Shown here one piece after another: positions 54,701 through 62,331 of a DNA stretch of 64,000 nucleotides. The first letter of the stretch is position 1. Each line of letters starts with the position of its first letter. A program made the translations under genes and the position numbers. Origin of the DNA: Thalassovita autumnalis (GTDB lineage: Bacteria; Pseudomonadota; Alphaproteobacteria; Rhodobacterales; Rhodobacteraceae); the NCBI RefSeq assembly GCF_001458255.1, contig NZ_CYSB01000027.1:1-64000 (forward strand), in the 5' to 3' direction. Under the pieces are notes generated by a model, which worked only from the letters and a program-made list of their open reading frames with translations, did no database searches and was not told where the DNA came from.

Positions 54701-55179
54701 GTTGACGATTTTGCCCCGTGGTCATCGCCCACCAGCAAGAGTGAGCCGCCTTTGGGGTTGGTGCCCGCAAGGTTCGCGTGGCGCAACGGGTCCATCGAGC
54801 GGTCCATGCCCGGTGCCTTGCCGTACCAGATGGAAAACACGCCCTCGACCCGGGCGCCGGGGAAATGCCCCACCAGCTGGCTGCCCCATGCGGCGGTGGC
54901 GGCCATATCTTCGTTCAGCCCGGCCTGAAACACGATGTTGTGCGCCTTCAGCACCTCTTCGGCCTGCCACAGCTCAACGTCATAGCGCCCAACCGGTGAG
55001 CCCCGATAGCCTGAGATATAGCCGCCCGTGTTCAGCCCCGCCGCAGCGTCCCGCCGGGCCTGCTGGATCGGCAGCCGCACCAAGGCCTGCATCCCCGTCA
55101 TGTAAACCCAGCCTTCGGGCTGTTCCAACCGGTCGGCGAGGGTCATCTCCAGTCGTTTTTCGGGGAAGGCGTAAGTCAT
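51739..55179 (-). CDS. Fused indolepyruvate ferredoxin oxidoreductase
   Basis: The 1146-residue protein joins, in order, an IorA-like pyrimidine/TPP half (GYISGYRGSPVG near residue 55; FCAGCPHGRST near 450; MGDGTYNHSGYMA near 510), a ferredoxin-like Cys segment (CEGCGDCSTVSQC), an IorB-like gamma domain (SGIGGAGVVTVGQ near 745) and a C-terminal DUF6537 region. It oxidatively decarboxylates aryl- or branched-chain 2-oxo acids to acyl-CoA, reducing ferredoxin, in aromatic amino acid breakdown. AGGAG precedes ATG 55179. The divergent LysR regulator probably controls it. Confidence 0.93.
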   Translation of the reverse strand: MTYAFPEKRLEMTLADRLEQPEGWVYMTGMQALVRLPIQQARRDAAAGLNTGGYISGYRGSPVGRYDVELWQAEEVLKAHNIVFQAGLNEDMAATAAWGSQLVGHFPGARVEGVFSIWYGKAPGMDRSMDPLRHANLAGTNPKGGSLLLVGDDHGAKSSTLACYSDLNFASTGIPLLAPATAQDVLDFGLHGIAMSRFTGTIVGMKLVTDVVEGGGSVEVGLNSPEITVPEAPEDVAIQPFRAILEQEKLLWDVKIKRCLSYARANGLNQISGDTKAKVGILAAGKTWQDLRQALDGLGFDGDHIGDAPVRLMKAGMVWPLDPEAIKTFAQGLDTIVVVEEKRGLLEDQLRATLYGSDLTPRIVGKTFSGETGEVAFPNYGEISPNLVARVIARVVNETNPNYGLAVPNQPGAAPRLGGGVARPPSFCAGCPHGRSTQVVEGSRALAGIGCHTMAAFRDPATTNSISHMGGEGGMWLGQFPFTDEGHVFANMGDGTYNHSGYMAIRAAIAAGAPMTYKLLHNGFVSMTGGQPHDSEVSPQMMVQQLRAEGVNRIALVSDEPAKYSDMNRPAGVTVHHRTALAEVERELRQIDEVTVLIYDQPCATERRRLRKRGKWQDPDKRVFINAAVCEGCGDCSTVSQCMAIEPLETDLGRKRVINQTSCNKDFSCVEGFCPSFVTVSGAKPRRVKAAAAQFDTDHLPKPQIAAVDSSWSILVSGIGGAGVVTVGQTLAVAAHADGYFASNLDITGLAQKYGAVHSHIKIAAAPEKMRATRIADDEADALIGCDLVVAAGDEALAKVKDAEAVCVTDTTVVPTGEFASNPDWLLNGAEQLERLTRTLGDRAMGMDAQGLAEKLMGDRVFANMLLVGASWQQGGLPLSYEALMHAITLNGVAIEKNKQAFELGRLAYAEPETVSRLMQPSPPVLLDAHRPQTAAEVIADRLERLQAYGGASYVARYRAMIDQPGFDALSPEAQLALAKGAYKLLAVKDEWEVARLYARPEFLTELEAAFEGDLKLQFHIGAWPFAKRDKTTGKLGKAALGPWLLPALRLMSRMRGLRGSWLDPFRYGQEAQLHREALAIYEADVSFALTQAAAGADPQVLAELLNLPEQIRGYGHVRERHLEKVQTRRTELRAALTQPSTVAAE

Positions 55180-55223
55180 TGGCGAAGGCTCCTGAATTTC
55201 GCGCAGTTTAGGGGGGTAGCAAC

Positions 55224-55235
55224 ATTTGCACAAAT
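55224..55235. promoter_or_regulatory. Possible LysR-type operator
   Basis: ATTTGCACAAAT is an inverted repeat with a two-base spacer, lying in the 112-base divergent region between the indolepyruvate oxidoreductase and LysR genes, close to where a LysR box is expected. Confidence 0.35.
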
Positions 55236-55291
55236 TTGGATTTTCTATATTTTCCATTCGCTACATGAATGTCTGTGCGGAGCCGTGCCCG

Positions 55292-56206
55292 ATGCTGAAC
55301 CTCACCCAATTGCGCTACTTTGAACTGGTCGCCCAGACCGGCAGCTTTGCGCAGGCCTGCGCCATGGCCAATATCACCCAACCCGCGCTGTCCAATGCGA
55401 TCAAATCGCTGGAGGAGCGGCTAGGCTTTCAGCTGTTTGACCGCAAGGAACGCCCGATCCAGCTGACCGCCCATGGTCAGAGCCTACTGGCCGAGGTGGA
55501 GCGGCTGCTGTTTCAGGCGCGCAATCTAGATATCACGGTGCAGGCGCTTCGGGATGGGGCGGCGGGCCATGTGCGTCTGGGGATGACGGCGGCCTTTGCT
55601 TCGGCCTTTGGCGGGCGTTCAACGGCGAAATGGCTGAAGGAAAACCCACGCATGACGCTGGATGTGCTGGTGCGGCCAACACCTGTCTTGGTGGATAAGC
55701 TGCTGGCGGAGGAGTTGGATGTAATTGTCGGCATCACCTCGGCCCTGATGCCTGAGGCGGCGCAGCTGGAAATGTTGCCGCTTGGGGCGCAGCCCGGCCG
55801 CGCCTTCGTGCGTCAGGGGCATCCTATTTTGGCAAAGCCGGAGCTGCACCCGCAGGACCTGCAGGACTTCGGTCTGGCCGGATCCCATTACGCGCCTTCG
55901 GTTCTGGCGCAGTTTGCCGATTGGTTTGGCTACGCCAAGGTCGAGGATCTGCCGCTGGTGGTCGACAGCGAAAACACCAGCCTGATCTGCGATCTGACGG
56001 TGAACAGCGATCTGGTGATGCTCAGCATCCGCGACTGCACCCGCCATTACGTGGCTCAAGGCGCGCTGGTTGAGGTGGATCTGGACCTGCAGACCTTGGC
56101 CAATTGGTCAGTCGCCACCCGGCGCGGACGGCGGCAATTGCCGGGGGCTGAGGCTTTGGTCAGCGTGGTGCAGCAGATCGCAGGCCGCGGCGAGGCCGCT
56201 CCTTAA
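55292..56206 (+). CDS. LysR family transcriptional regulator
   Basis: The 304-residue regulator begins MLNLTQLRYFELVAQTGSFAQ and has the helix-turn-helix ACAMANITQPALSNAIKSLEERLGF-like (about residues 25-48), then a periplasmic-binding-like effector domain (VRLGMTAAFA, FVRQGHPIL, LICDLTVNSDLVML). It is divergent from the indolepyruvate ferredoxin oxidoreductase, so regulation of aryl-acid catabolism is likely. GGAG precedes ATG 55292; the upstream open codons are not part of the family. Confidence 0.9.
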   Translation: MLNLTQLRYFELVAQTGSFAQACAMANITQPALSNAIKSLEERLGFQLFDRKERPIQLTAHGQSLLAEVERLLFQARNLDITVQALRDGAAGHVRLGMTAAFASAFGGRSTAKWLKENPRMTLDVLVRPTPVLVDKLLAEELDVIVGITSALMPEAAQLEMLPLGAQPGRAFVRQGHPILAKPELHPQDLQDFGLAGSHYAPSVLAQFADWFGYAKVEDLPLVVDSENTSLICDLTVNSDLVMLSIRDCTRHYVAQGALVEVDLDLQTLANWSVATRRGRRQLPGAEALVSVVQQIAGRGEAAP

Positions 56207-56649
56207 CGGGCGGGCAACGGTTCCAGCAGGGTGATCTCCCCGGGGGTGGCGGGTCGCAGACCGGTGGTAGGCGTCCAGATAAAGGCGCGCACTCGTATAC
56301 TACCTCGGATAGGCTGCGTCGGTGGTTCGGCAATGATCTGATGTCTGCCGGGGGGGATTGCCCCGCGCTGTCCAAAGAACTGCACCCCGGAAAAGGCGCT
56401 GCCATCTTCATAGAGCAGGGTGATCTGAGCCTTGGCTGGCAAGGGCCCGTGGTCCAACCGCCAGCGCTCTGGCACATCTGACGTGGTCAGTGGGATTTCA
56501 AACAGGGCTGCGTCTTCGGTCATCTGATCAGCCATAAGCGGGGCGGGGGCGAGGGCAACAGTGCCCGCCAGTGATAGGGTAGCCCCCAAAGCAGGGGCAA
56601 GCGCAGCCGCCAAGGCGGCCACGCTTAGGGAGGGTGGGGACAGTCTCAT
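56203..56649 (-). CDS. Exported protein paired with the tyrosinase
   Basis: The 148-residue protein has an N-terminal hydrophobic, Ala/Leu-rich signal segment (to about residue 40). The mature domain of about 105 residues is rich in beta-type segments (RWRLDHGPLPAKAQITLLYEDG, GEITLLEPLP) and has no cysteine or histidine cluster. It starts five bases after the tyrosinase stop with AAAGGG before ATG, so the two are co-transcribed. Some bacterial tyrosinases need a small caddie protein for copper loading or export; this could be an unrelated analogue. Family unrecognised. Confidence 0.75.
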   Translation of the reverse strand: MRLSPPSLSVAALAAALAPALGATLSLAGTVALAPAPLMADQMTEDAALFEIPLTTSDVPERWRLDHGPLPAKAQITLLYEDGSAFSGVQFFGQRGAIPPGRHQIIAEPPTQPIRGSIRVRAFIWTPTTGLRPATPGEITLLEPLPAR

Positions 56650-56654
56650 GCCCT

Positions 56655-58391
56655 TTAGATGGAGGCGACACTGACCCCCAGCAACTGACCATCACGCATT
56701 TGTGTGGCCTCGGCCGCCGCTTCCAGCCCGCCGACCTCATTGGATTGTGTGACCATGGCGAAGGACAGTTCTGTATCCTTCTCCAGCAAGCCTTGCCCGT
56801 TCAGCGCCTGCACCGCATCGGTGATGTTATAGGTGATATGCAGCGGGTCTGCGTGATGGCTGTGTTTGGCGCCGCGCATGCCAAAGAATTCAAACGTGCC
56901 GCCCAGAACCGTATCGGCGTTGCCCGGCACAGCTTCGCTGTTGCCCGGCGCCACGTAGAGCTCATAGACCAGACTGCCGGCGGAGGCGGGGGGGATAAAG
57001 GTGACGGTCGCCAGATAGTCACGTGCGGCCTCTGCATTGGGCAACCCTTCGTTGGTCAGGCTATTGGCTGTTAGGGCCAGTTCCTCCGTCAGGGTTGGGT
57101 TCAGCGCCCCTTTGGCAAGGCTCACCGAACCGGCGGCGATTGGCGCGGCTTCTTCAACGGCGGTGAAGTTTGCGGCCACAACCCGGCTGAGCGGCGCACC
57201 GATCAGTTCAGATCCGGTGCCGGGGGTATAGCTGTAGTCAAAGGGCGTAATCTCCATCGCGTCCCGGGCCGTAGTGTGCCCGGTGACGGGTTGGCCTGCA
57301 ACATCGATGTAGAACAGGAACTCCTCACTGTAGAACGCCTGCTGATCACCGGTCAGCGGTTGGGTGGAGAGCCCAAGATTGCGTTGCCGCTGTTCCCAGA
57401 CATCCCATAGCCGATCCACGTTGCAGTGATGCAGGAAGAAGATCGGATCGACCGGGGACATCAGGCTTTGCATCGCGTTGCCCAGGAAGTTGTGGGTGGT
57501 GTTATGTGGGAAGCCTTCGATCTCAGCCGAGCCGGTGAACATATGGTGGTTGGCTGAGATGGGGCTGTTGAAATAGACGCTTTGCGATGCGCCACTGGCG
57601 GGCATGGCGAAATCCGGCGCTTTGATGCCGGTGCGGATCTTTGAGGGTTCCACATTGGTCTTGGCGGGGACTGGGCGGCCCCATGGCGTCTGTTGTGCGG
57701 TCAGGTCCACCAGATCCGGGTTTTGATAATCGATCTTGTAATCCGCGGTATTCCAGCGATTGAGCGCCCGGTTGGTGGCGATATTTGCCAGAATGCCATC
57801 TTCCAGCGCGCCGTTGTTGTAACTGGCCCAATAGCTGTCGGCATCAGGATAGCCCCGTAGGGTCAGCTGCGCCTTCTGTGCGGGGGTATAGCTGGCATAA
57901 AGCGCCTTTACGATCTGTTCAAAATCGGCGGCGAAATCGGCCTGGGTTTCATAGTAATGCCCGGAAGTGGGATCCAGCGGGTTGTCAGGGTCTGAGGGGG
58001 TGACAAAGAACTGCGGTGGGATCTTCGGCTCAGCAGACCAATCCCAATAGGGCAGGGCAAAATTGCTGTCGCCCGAGTATTCGCGGATGATCTGTTCGAA
58101 ATAGCCGATAAAGGGGCGGTGCCAAGCAAAGAACCACCAATTGCCATGCGGGCAGTCCGACATATGGATCATCGCATAACGATACCAGTTGTGCGGATGA
58201 TCCGGCGGCAGGTTCAACATCGCCTCAACCGCGCGGCGATAGCTTTCCAGATCTGGGATTGCATCGGGGCTAAAGGCGTTTTTGCGGACAAACCTCGCTT
58301 GGGTATTGGCCAGCATCGGGCTTGGCAGACTGGCCGCAACACCCAAGGCTGCGGCGGTGCTTAACAGATGGCGTCTGGAGATATCGGGCAT
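56655..58391 (-). CDS. Tat-exported tyrosinase (polyphenol oxidase) with C-terminal domain
   Basis: The 578-residue type-3 copper enzyme has a Tat signal (SRRHLLSTAAALG). The CuA ligands are His in NWYRYAMIHMSDCPHGN and FAWHRPFIGYFEQ (about residues 60-85). The CuB ligands are HNTTHN (about 285) and FFLHHCNVDRLWDVW (about 305). A C-terminal domain of about 200 residues with KHSHHADP and TVTFIPPASAGSLVYEL-type beta segments resembles the shielding domain of plant polyphenol oxidases. It should hydroxylate or oxidise phenols in the periplasm. GAGG precedes ATG 58391; an in-frame ATG at 58406 is an alternative. It is co-transcribed with the exported partner. Confidence 0.93.
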   Translation of the reverse strand: MPDISRRHLLSTAAALGVAASLPSPMLANTQARFVRKNAFSPDAIPDLESYRRAVEAMLNLPPDHPHNWYRYAMIHMSDCPHGNWWFFAWHRPFIGYFEQIIREYSGDSNFALPYWDWSAEPKIPPQFFVTPSDPDNPLDPTSGHYYETQADFAADFEQIVKALYASYTPAQKAQLTLRGYPDADSYWASYNNGALEDGILANIATNRALNRWNTADYKIDYQNPDLVDLTAQQTPWGRPVPAKTNVEPSKIRTGIKAPDFAMPASGASQSVYFNSPISANHHMFTGSAEIEGFPHNTTHNFLGNAMQSLMSPVDPIFFLHHCNVDRLWDVWEQRQRNLGLSTQPLTGDQQAFYSEEFLFYIDVAGQPVTGHTTARDAMEITPFDYSYTPGTGSELIGAPLSRVVAANFTAVEEAAPIAAGSVSLAKGALNPTLTEELALTANSLTNEGLPNAEAARDYLATVTFIPPASAGSLVYELYVAPGNSEAVPGNADTVLGGTFEFFGMRGAKHSHHADPLHITYNITDAVQALNGQGLLEKDTELSFAMVTQSNEVGGLEAAAEATQMRDGQLLGVSVASI

Positions 58392-58610
58392 GGTGAAGGT
58401 CCTCAAAGTAAAAATTTGAAAATGACTTTCCTGCTGCGGGTGAAAATTTCCCGCAGTGATAGTATGCCACAGATGTGAATATTCCAGAAGGGGAGGAATT
58501 CCAGCCTAGCTGAGATCACCTCGCCGTGTAGGGTGGCCCGTCACAAGGCCAGTCACCTGCGCTGGGCATGGGAAGGGAAGAGAAAGCGGAAAGGTGGGTT
58601 TAGGTCCCCC

Positions 58611-59129
58611 TCACCACTCATACCGCTCCATCTCATCGGCGATCAGCGCATAGCCGGTTTCTGCCACTTCGGTGGTCATCAGCTGCGTGCTCATCCGCCC
58701 AGTGACCCAGACCGGATCCCACAGGTCCTCGCTCGGCCAGGGATCGACAGACCGCACCAGCACCAACTGGTTGGGCGGCGGCGGTGGGGTATGCAGACAG
58801 GCCCCCACATAGGGAACCAGAACAAATTCGCTGACCCCTTCGGCGTCCATCTCCAAGGGCAGGATGAAACCCGGCATGCGGATATAGGCGCCATGCAGGT
58901 CGGCGTTCAGCTTGGTGGCATTGGCGTCATAAATCGGGCGCCAGATGTCGTTGGCCTCATCCATCTCGCCTTCGCCGATGATCTCAGCATAGGGGATGCC
59001 CGGGGGGATCAGATCATCCCAGGTAATCTCACGCGCTGCGGCGGCAAGGCTAAGGTTCGGCAGGCTCATCCCAGCGAGGGAGAGCGGCAAGGCGCGGGTG
59101 ATCAGGTCACGTCGGGAAATCTTGGTCAT
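58611..59129 (-). CDS. DUF3299 protein, exported (ZrgE-like)
   Basis: The 172-residue protein has a Tat-like signal (SRRDLITRALPLSLAG) and a mature domain with WDDLIPPGIPYAEI, MPGFILPLEMD and VPYVGACLHTPPPPPNQLV, the DUF3299 pattern that includes a Cys-His pair. It is the last gene of the zinc locus, overlapping the permease by four bases (ATGA). A DUF3299 protein is the matching member of the Vibrio Zrg set as I recall it. Its role in zinc uptake is unknown; the Cys/His residues may handle metal. Confidence 0.88.
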   Translation of the reverse strand: MTKISRRDLITRALPLSLAGMSLPNLSLAAAAREITWDDLIPPGIPYAEIIGEGEMDEANDIWRPIYDANATKLNADLHGAYIRMPGFILPLEMDAEGVSEFVLVPYVGACLHTPPPPPNQLVLVRSVDPWPSEDLWDPVWVTGRMSTQLMTTEVAETGYALIADEMERYEW

Positions 59130-60376
59130 GTCTTCACCATCATACCATCGGCCAGCGACAGGCGATAGGCGCGCAGGGCTGGCAGCATGCTCACAATTGC
59201 GCCAGCAGCGATGACGCCTGCCAACACCCCTAGCTCACGCAGGCCCGGCGGTTCAATAGGCAGGTAAAGGCCAAAGGCACTGTCGACCAGCGGCTGGGCA
59301 ATCCACAGACCAAGGTACAGCATTGCCAGACCTATCAGAGCCCCAAGAAGCGTGGTCATCAATGCCTCCAGCACCAGTAGGCCCAGGATAACCCGTGGGC
59401 TGGCCCCCATAGCGCGGTAGATTGCCATTTCGCGGCGCCGCTCATTCAGGCTGGCAAAGAGCGTGGCCATCAAGCCAATCAACGCGGTGATCACCACCAT
59501 CACCGAAACCGCCAGCAGTGCAGTTTCTGCAAGGCCCACAATGCCCCACAGCTCCTGCAGGGCGACACCGGGCAGGATCGCCAGCAATGGCTCCTCAGGA
59601 TAGGTGTTGATCTTACGCTGTAGCGCAAAGGTCTTCAGCGGGCTCGTCACCCCGACAAGGGCGGCGGTCACGGCTTTAGGTGTCAGATCCATCTGACGGA
59701 TCTTATCGGCGGGTGTGGTTTTGCCGGGGATCTTCGCACCACTTTGCCAATCGACATGGATCGCCTCAATCGCCTGAAGGGAGACAATCACGGTCCGGTC
59801 CACCGGGGTGCCGGTCTTTTCCAGAATGCCCGCCACACGGAACGGCTGATCCTTATGTTCAGTGAAAGAGGCGATGCCATGGGCCACCACAATCGGATCG
59901 CCAATCTGGTAGCCCAGAGCCTGCGCAACATCAGCGCCGATCACTGTGTCAAAGAGATCGGCCATCAACTTGCCCTCTGCGACCTCCAGCCCGCGATCAC
60001 GGCGATATTTGTAGTGCTCGAAAAAGCCCAGCGTCGTGCCCATCACCCGGAACTGGCGATGGCTGTCCCCAAGGGAAATCGGCACGATCCAGTCGACCTC
60101 GGGACGCGCGGAGATATCAAGATAGCTCTGCCAGGTGACGTTGTTGGTGGCATTGCCAATGCGAAACACCGAATAGAGCAGCAGCTGCACCGAGCCAGAG
60201 CGCGCGCCAACAATCAAGTCCGTGCCAGAGATCGTATCGGCAAAGCTGGCCTTCGCCCCAGTGCGCACCTTTTCGACCCCCAGAAACAGGGCAACCGACA
60301 GCGCGATGGCCAGAACCGTCATGGTCACCGTCAGCGCCCGCGCCAGCAGCGAGCCAAATGCAAGGCGCAGGATCAT
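59126..60376 (-). CDS. FtsX-like ABC transporter permease (Zrg-like)
   Basis: The 416-residue permease has the MacB/FtsX layout: an N-terminal helix (ALTVTMTVLAIALSVALFLG), a large periplasmic domain (about 45-270) and three C-terminal helices. The conserved NERRREMAIYRAMGASPRVI coupling segment is at about residue 320. Such permeases usually act in the envelope rather than as substrate importers, which makes their place in a zinc uptake locus mechanistically interesting. It overlaps both neighbours by four bases. Confidence 0.9.
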   Translation of the reverse strand: MILRLAFGSLLARALTVTMTVLAIALSVALFLGVEKVRTGAKASFADTISGTDLIVGARSGSVQLLLYSVFRIGNATNNVTWQSYLDISARPEVDWIVPISLGDSHRQFRVMGTTLGFFEHYKYRRDRGLEVAEGKLMADLFDTVIGADVAQALGYQIGDPIVVAHGIASFTEHKDQPFRVAGILEKTGTPVDRTVIVSLQAIEAIHVDWQSGAKIPGKTTPADKIRQMDLTPKAVTAALVGVTSPLKTFALQRKINTYPEEPLLAILPGVALQELWGIVGLAETALLAVSVMVVITALIGLMATLFASLNERRREMAIYRAMGASPRVILGLLVLEALMTTLLGALIGLAMLYLGLWIAQPLVDSAFGLYLPIEPPGLRELGVLAGVIAAGAIVSMLPALRAYRLSLADGMMVKT

Positions 60377-61071
60377 GCCGCTGGCCTTTCAACATGTAAA
60401 AAGTCAGCCATCTCAATCACCCGGTCAAAGCGATCCGCCATCCGCGGATCATGGCTGACCATCAAGAGCCCTGAGCGCTGGGCGCGGATCTGCTGAAACA
60501 TCAGATCCAGAAACTGCCCCTGCGCGGTTTCATCAAGGGCGGAGGTTGGTTCATCCGCGATCAACAGGGGCGGGGTGCCGATCAGGGCGCGGGCCACGGC
60601 AACGCGCTGCTGCTGGCCGACGCTGAGGGTGGCCGCCTTGGCGGTGAGCAGCCCCTCCGGCAGGGCAAGTGCGGCGCAAAGACCAGCTGCTGCGCGCTGC
60701 ACATCACCCGCCCGTTTGCGCCGCTCTGGTGCAAACCGCAGGGGCAGGGTGATGTTGTCAAGGACCGAGCCAAAGGGCAGCAGGTTGAACTGCTGAAAGA
60801 TCATGCCGATCTGTTCGGCGCGAAACCGGTCGCGCCGGCCACCGGGCAGGCTGGCGATGTCTTCACCCGCAACGCGGACCGTGCCCTGACTGGCCAGCAC
60901 CGTGCCACCGATCAGTGACAGCAGCGTGGATTTCCCCGATCCGCTGGCGCCGAGCAGCAGCACCGCTTCGCCACGGGCCAGCTCAAACTGCGGCACGCTG
61001 AGGCCAAAGCCTGTGCGGCCCGGCCAGCGAAACTGCACATCCTGCAGCGAAATGATCGGGGCCACGCTCAC
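60373..61071 (-). CDS. ABC transporter ATPase of the Zrg-like locus
   Basis: The 232-residue ATPase has Walker [10 protein letters not shown] (about residue 40), signature LSVGQQQRV (about 145), Walker [14 protein letters not shown] (about 167) and an H-loop in VSHDP. The subfamily is the LolD/MacB type that pairs with FtsX-like permeases. The start is GTG at 61071, two bases after the DUF2796 stop. It couples ATP use to the permease at 59126-60376. Confidence 0.93.
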   Translation of the reverse strand: MSVAPIISLQDVQFRWPGRTGFGLSVPQFELARGEAVLLLGASGSGKSTLLSLIGGTVLASQGTVRVAGEDIASLPGGRRDRFRAEQIGMIFQQFNLLPFGSVLDNITLPLRFAPERRKRAGDVQRAAAGLCAALALPEGLLTAKAATLSVGQQQRVAVARALIGTPPLLIADEPTSALDETAQGQFLDLMFQQIRAQRSGLLMVSHDPRMADRFDRVIEMADFLHVERPAA

Positions 61072-61073
61072 AA

Positions 61074-61715
61074 TTAGAACATGCCGCGCAGATCAAGGAT
61101 GGGCTGGTCGCGCAGTACCGCAAAGGCTTTGGCACCATTGGCCGAGACCAACTGCACCTCCAACTCGCGGGCGTTTTCGAACTGGTCGAAATAGGCGAAT
61201 GTGATCTGGTCCAGCGCCTCAGGTGTGGCGCAGGTCAGCACGTAATGGGCATGGAACTCGGTATGGCTGTCGCCTTCTGCGTGGTCTTCATGGGCATGTT
61301 CTGAGTCTGCGTGATCGTCATCATGCTCACCGTGTGCATGTTCCTCATGCTCATGCTCATGCTCTTCATGCCCGTGGTCTTCGTCATGATCGTCATGCGC
61401 CTCTTCCGCTTCCAGTGCGGCGCGGGCTTCGGTGACGGAGCATTCGGCGGCGGCAGGCAGTTCGAACAGTTCCAGCGGGCGGGCCAGCGTCGCAACTGCG
61501 TGATCCACCGCTGCGCGGTCCTCAGCGCTGCTGGCGGCGTGTTCAAAGCCAACGATATCTGCGCCGGGGGCTTGGAATTCCATCTCCAGGGTGGTGCCGG
61601 CAATGGCGATGTTCAGCGCGCCAACCCCATGTTCATGGGCGTCCAGCTGCCGGGTGGTTTCGGCCAGGGCCGTGGTGGCTGCCAGCGTGGCAAGAAAGGA
61701 AAGAGAAATACGCAT
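61074..61715 (-). CDS. zrgA: DUF2796 zinc-binding periplasmic protein (ZrgA-like)
   Basis: The 213-residue protein has a signal peptide (to about residue 18), the N-terminal DAHEHGVGALNIAI motif typical of DUF2796, a central loop of about 50 residues (110-160; window 61235-61395) composed almost only of His, Glu and Asp, and a C-terminal beta domain (YVLTCATPEALDQITFAYFD). In Vibrio, ZrgA is the periplasmic zinc-binding protein of a zinc importer. The His/Asp/Glu loop is expected to bind or sense zinc. It lies between zur and the ABC genes in one operon. Confidence 0.92.
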   Translation of the reverse strand: MRISLSFLATLAATTALAETTRQLDAHEHGVGALNIAIAGTTLEMEFQAPGADIVGFEHAASSAEDRAAVDHAVATLARPLELFELPAAAECSVTEARAALEAEEAHDDHDEDHGHEEHEHEHEEHAHGEHDDDHADSEHAHEDHAEGDSHTEFHAHYVLTCATPEALDQITFAYFDQFENARELEVQLVSANGAKAFAVLRDQPILDLRGMF

Positions 61716-61739
61716 GGAAATGTCCTTAATCCAAAACGC

Positions 61740-62126
61740 TCAATGAGCGCAGTCAGTGCAATTGCCGTGAACTTCGACGATGGTGCGGTCGGTTTGAAAT
61801 CCGCTGGGGCGCATCAGATCGGTGAGGCCGGGCATCAGGGCGCTGCCGTCATGTTCTTCAACCACGCCGCAGGTGCCGCAGACCGCCAGAACCGGCAGGC
61901 TGGCGCCGTGATCGCAGCGGCAGGGCACAAAGGCTTTCAGCGATTCCAGCTTATGGGCGCGGCCCTGCGTGGTCAGCGCGCTGAGTGCGCGATACACTGT
62001 AGGTGGGGCCAGATCGGGTTCCTCACTCTGCAGGGTTTCAAGGATCTGGTAGGCCGTCATCGGAGCATCAGACCCGCGCAAGACGGTCAGAATGTCCGAT
62101 TGGCGTGTTGCCGCTTGTTTGCGCAT
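61740..62126 (-). CDS. zur: Fur-family regulator, probable Zur
   Basis: The 128-residue regulator has an N-terminal winged helix (APPTVYRALSALTTQGRAHKLES), a structural CxxC pair in VCGTCGVVEEHDG with CTDCAH at the end, and metal-sensing Cys/His residues in FVPCRCDHGAS. It lacks the extra histidine-rich segment of Fur, and it heads a zinc locus, so Zur is the best call. An AT-rich palindrome upstream (62198-62212) is its likely binding site, which suggests autoregulation. Confidence 0.9.
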   Translation of the reverse strand: MRKQAATRQSDILTVLRGSDAPMTAYQILETLQSEEPDLAPPTVYRALSALTTQGRAHKLESLKAFVPCRCDHGASLPVLAVCGTCGVVEEHDGSALMPGLTDLMRPSGFQTDRTIVEVHGNCTDCAH

Positions 62127-62197
62127 CTGGTCCCCCCGCTTGTCCCCTCACGCACACGGCCTAGCATCTGTAGGACCGCGTCTTGATCACAGGATTA

Positions 62198-62212
62198 TTT
62201 TATAAAGTAACA
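62198..62212. promoter_or_regulatory. Probable Zur box upstream of zur
   Basis: Read on the minus strand it is TGTTACTTTATAAAA, which keeps the TGTTA and ATAA halves of the site at 51580-51594 but is less symmetrical. It lies 72 bases upstream of zur and 119 bases upstream of the divergent membrane-protein gene. Confidence 0.5.
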
Positions 62213-62331
62213 AAACTCAATGGGGTGGTTTGGGTTGCGGCGGATCGAGACGTGCGACGCCCGTTTTTCAAGCAGCGCGCGCCAAAACGCCAGATGGGGG
62301 CATTCAGGTTTGCCAAAACCAAAGGGATCTT

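Noticed and set aside
61235-61395. Possible DNA microsatellite in the zrgA region
   Set aside because: The repeated CAT/GAA-like triplets encode a His/Glu/Asp loop in frame; it is protein low-complexity, not an independent DNA repeat.
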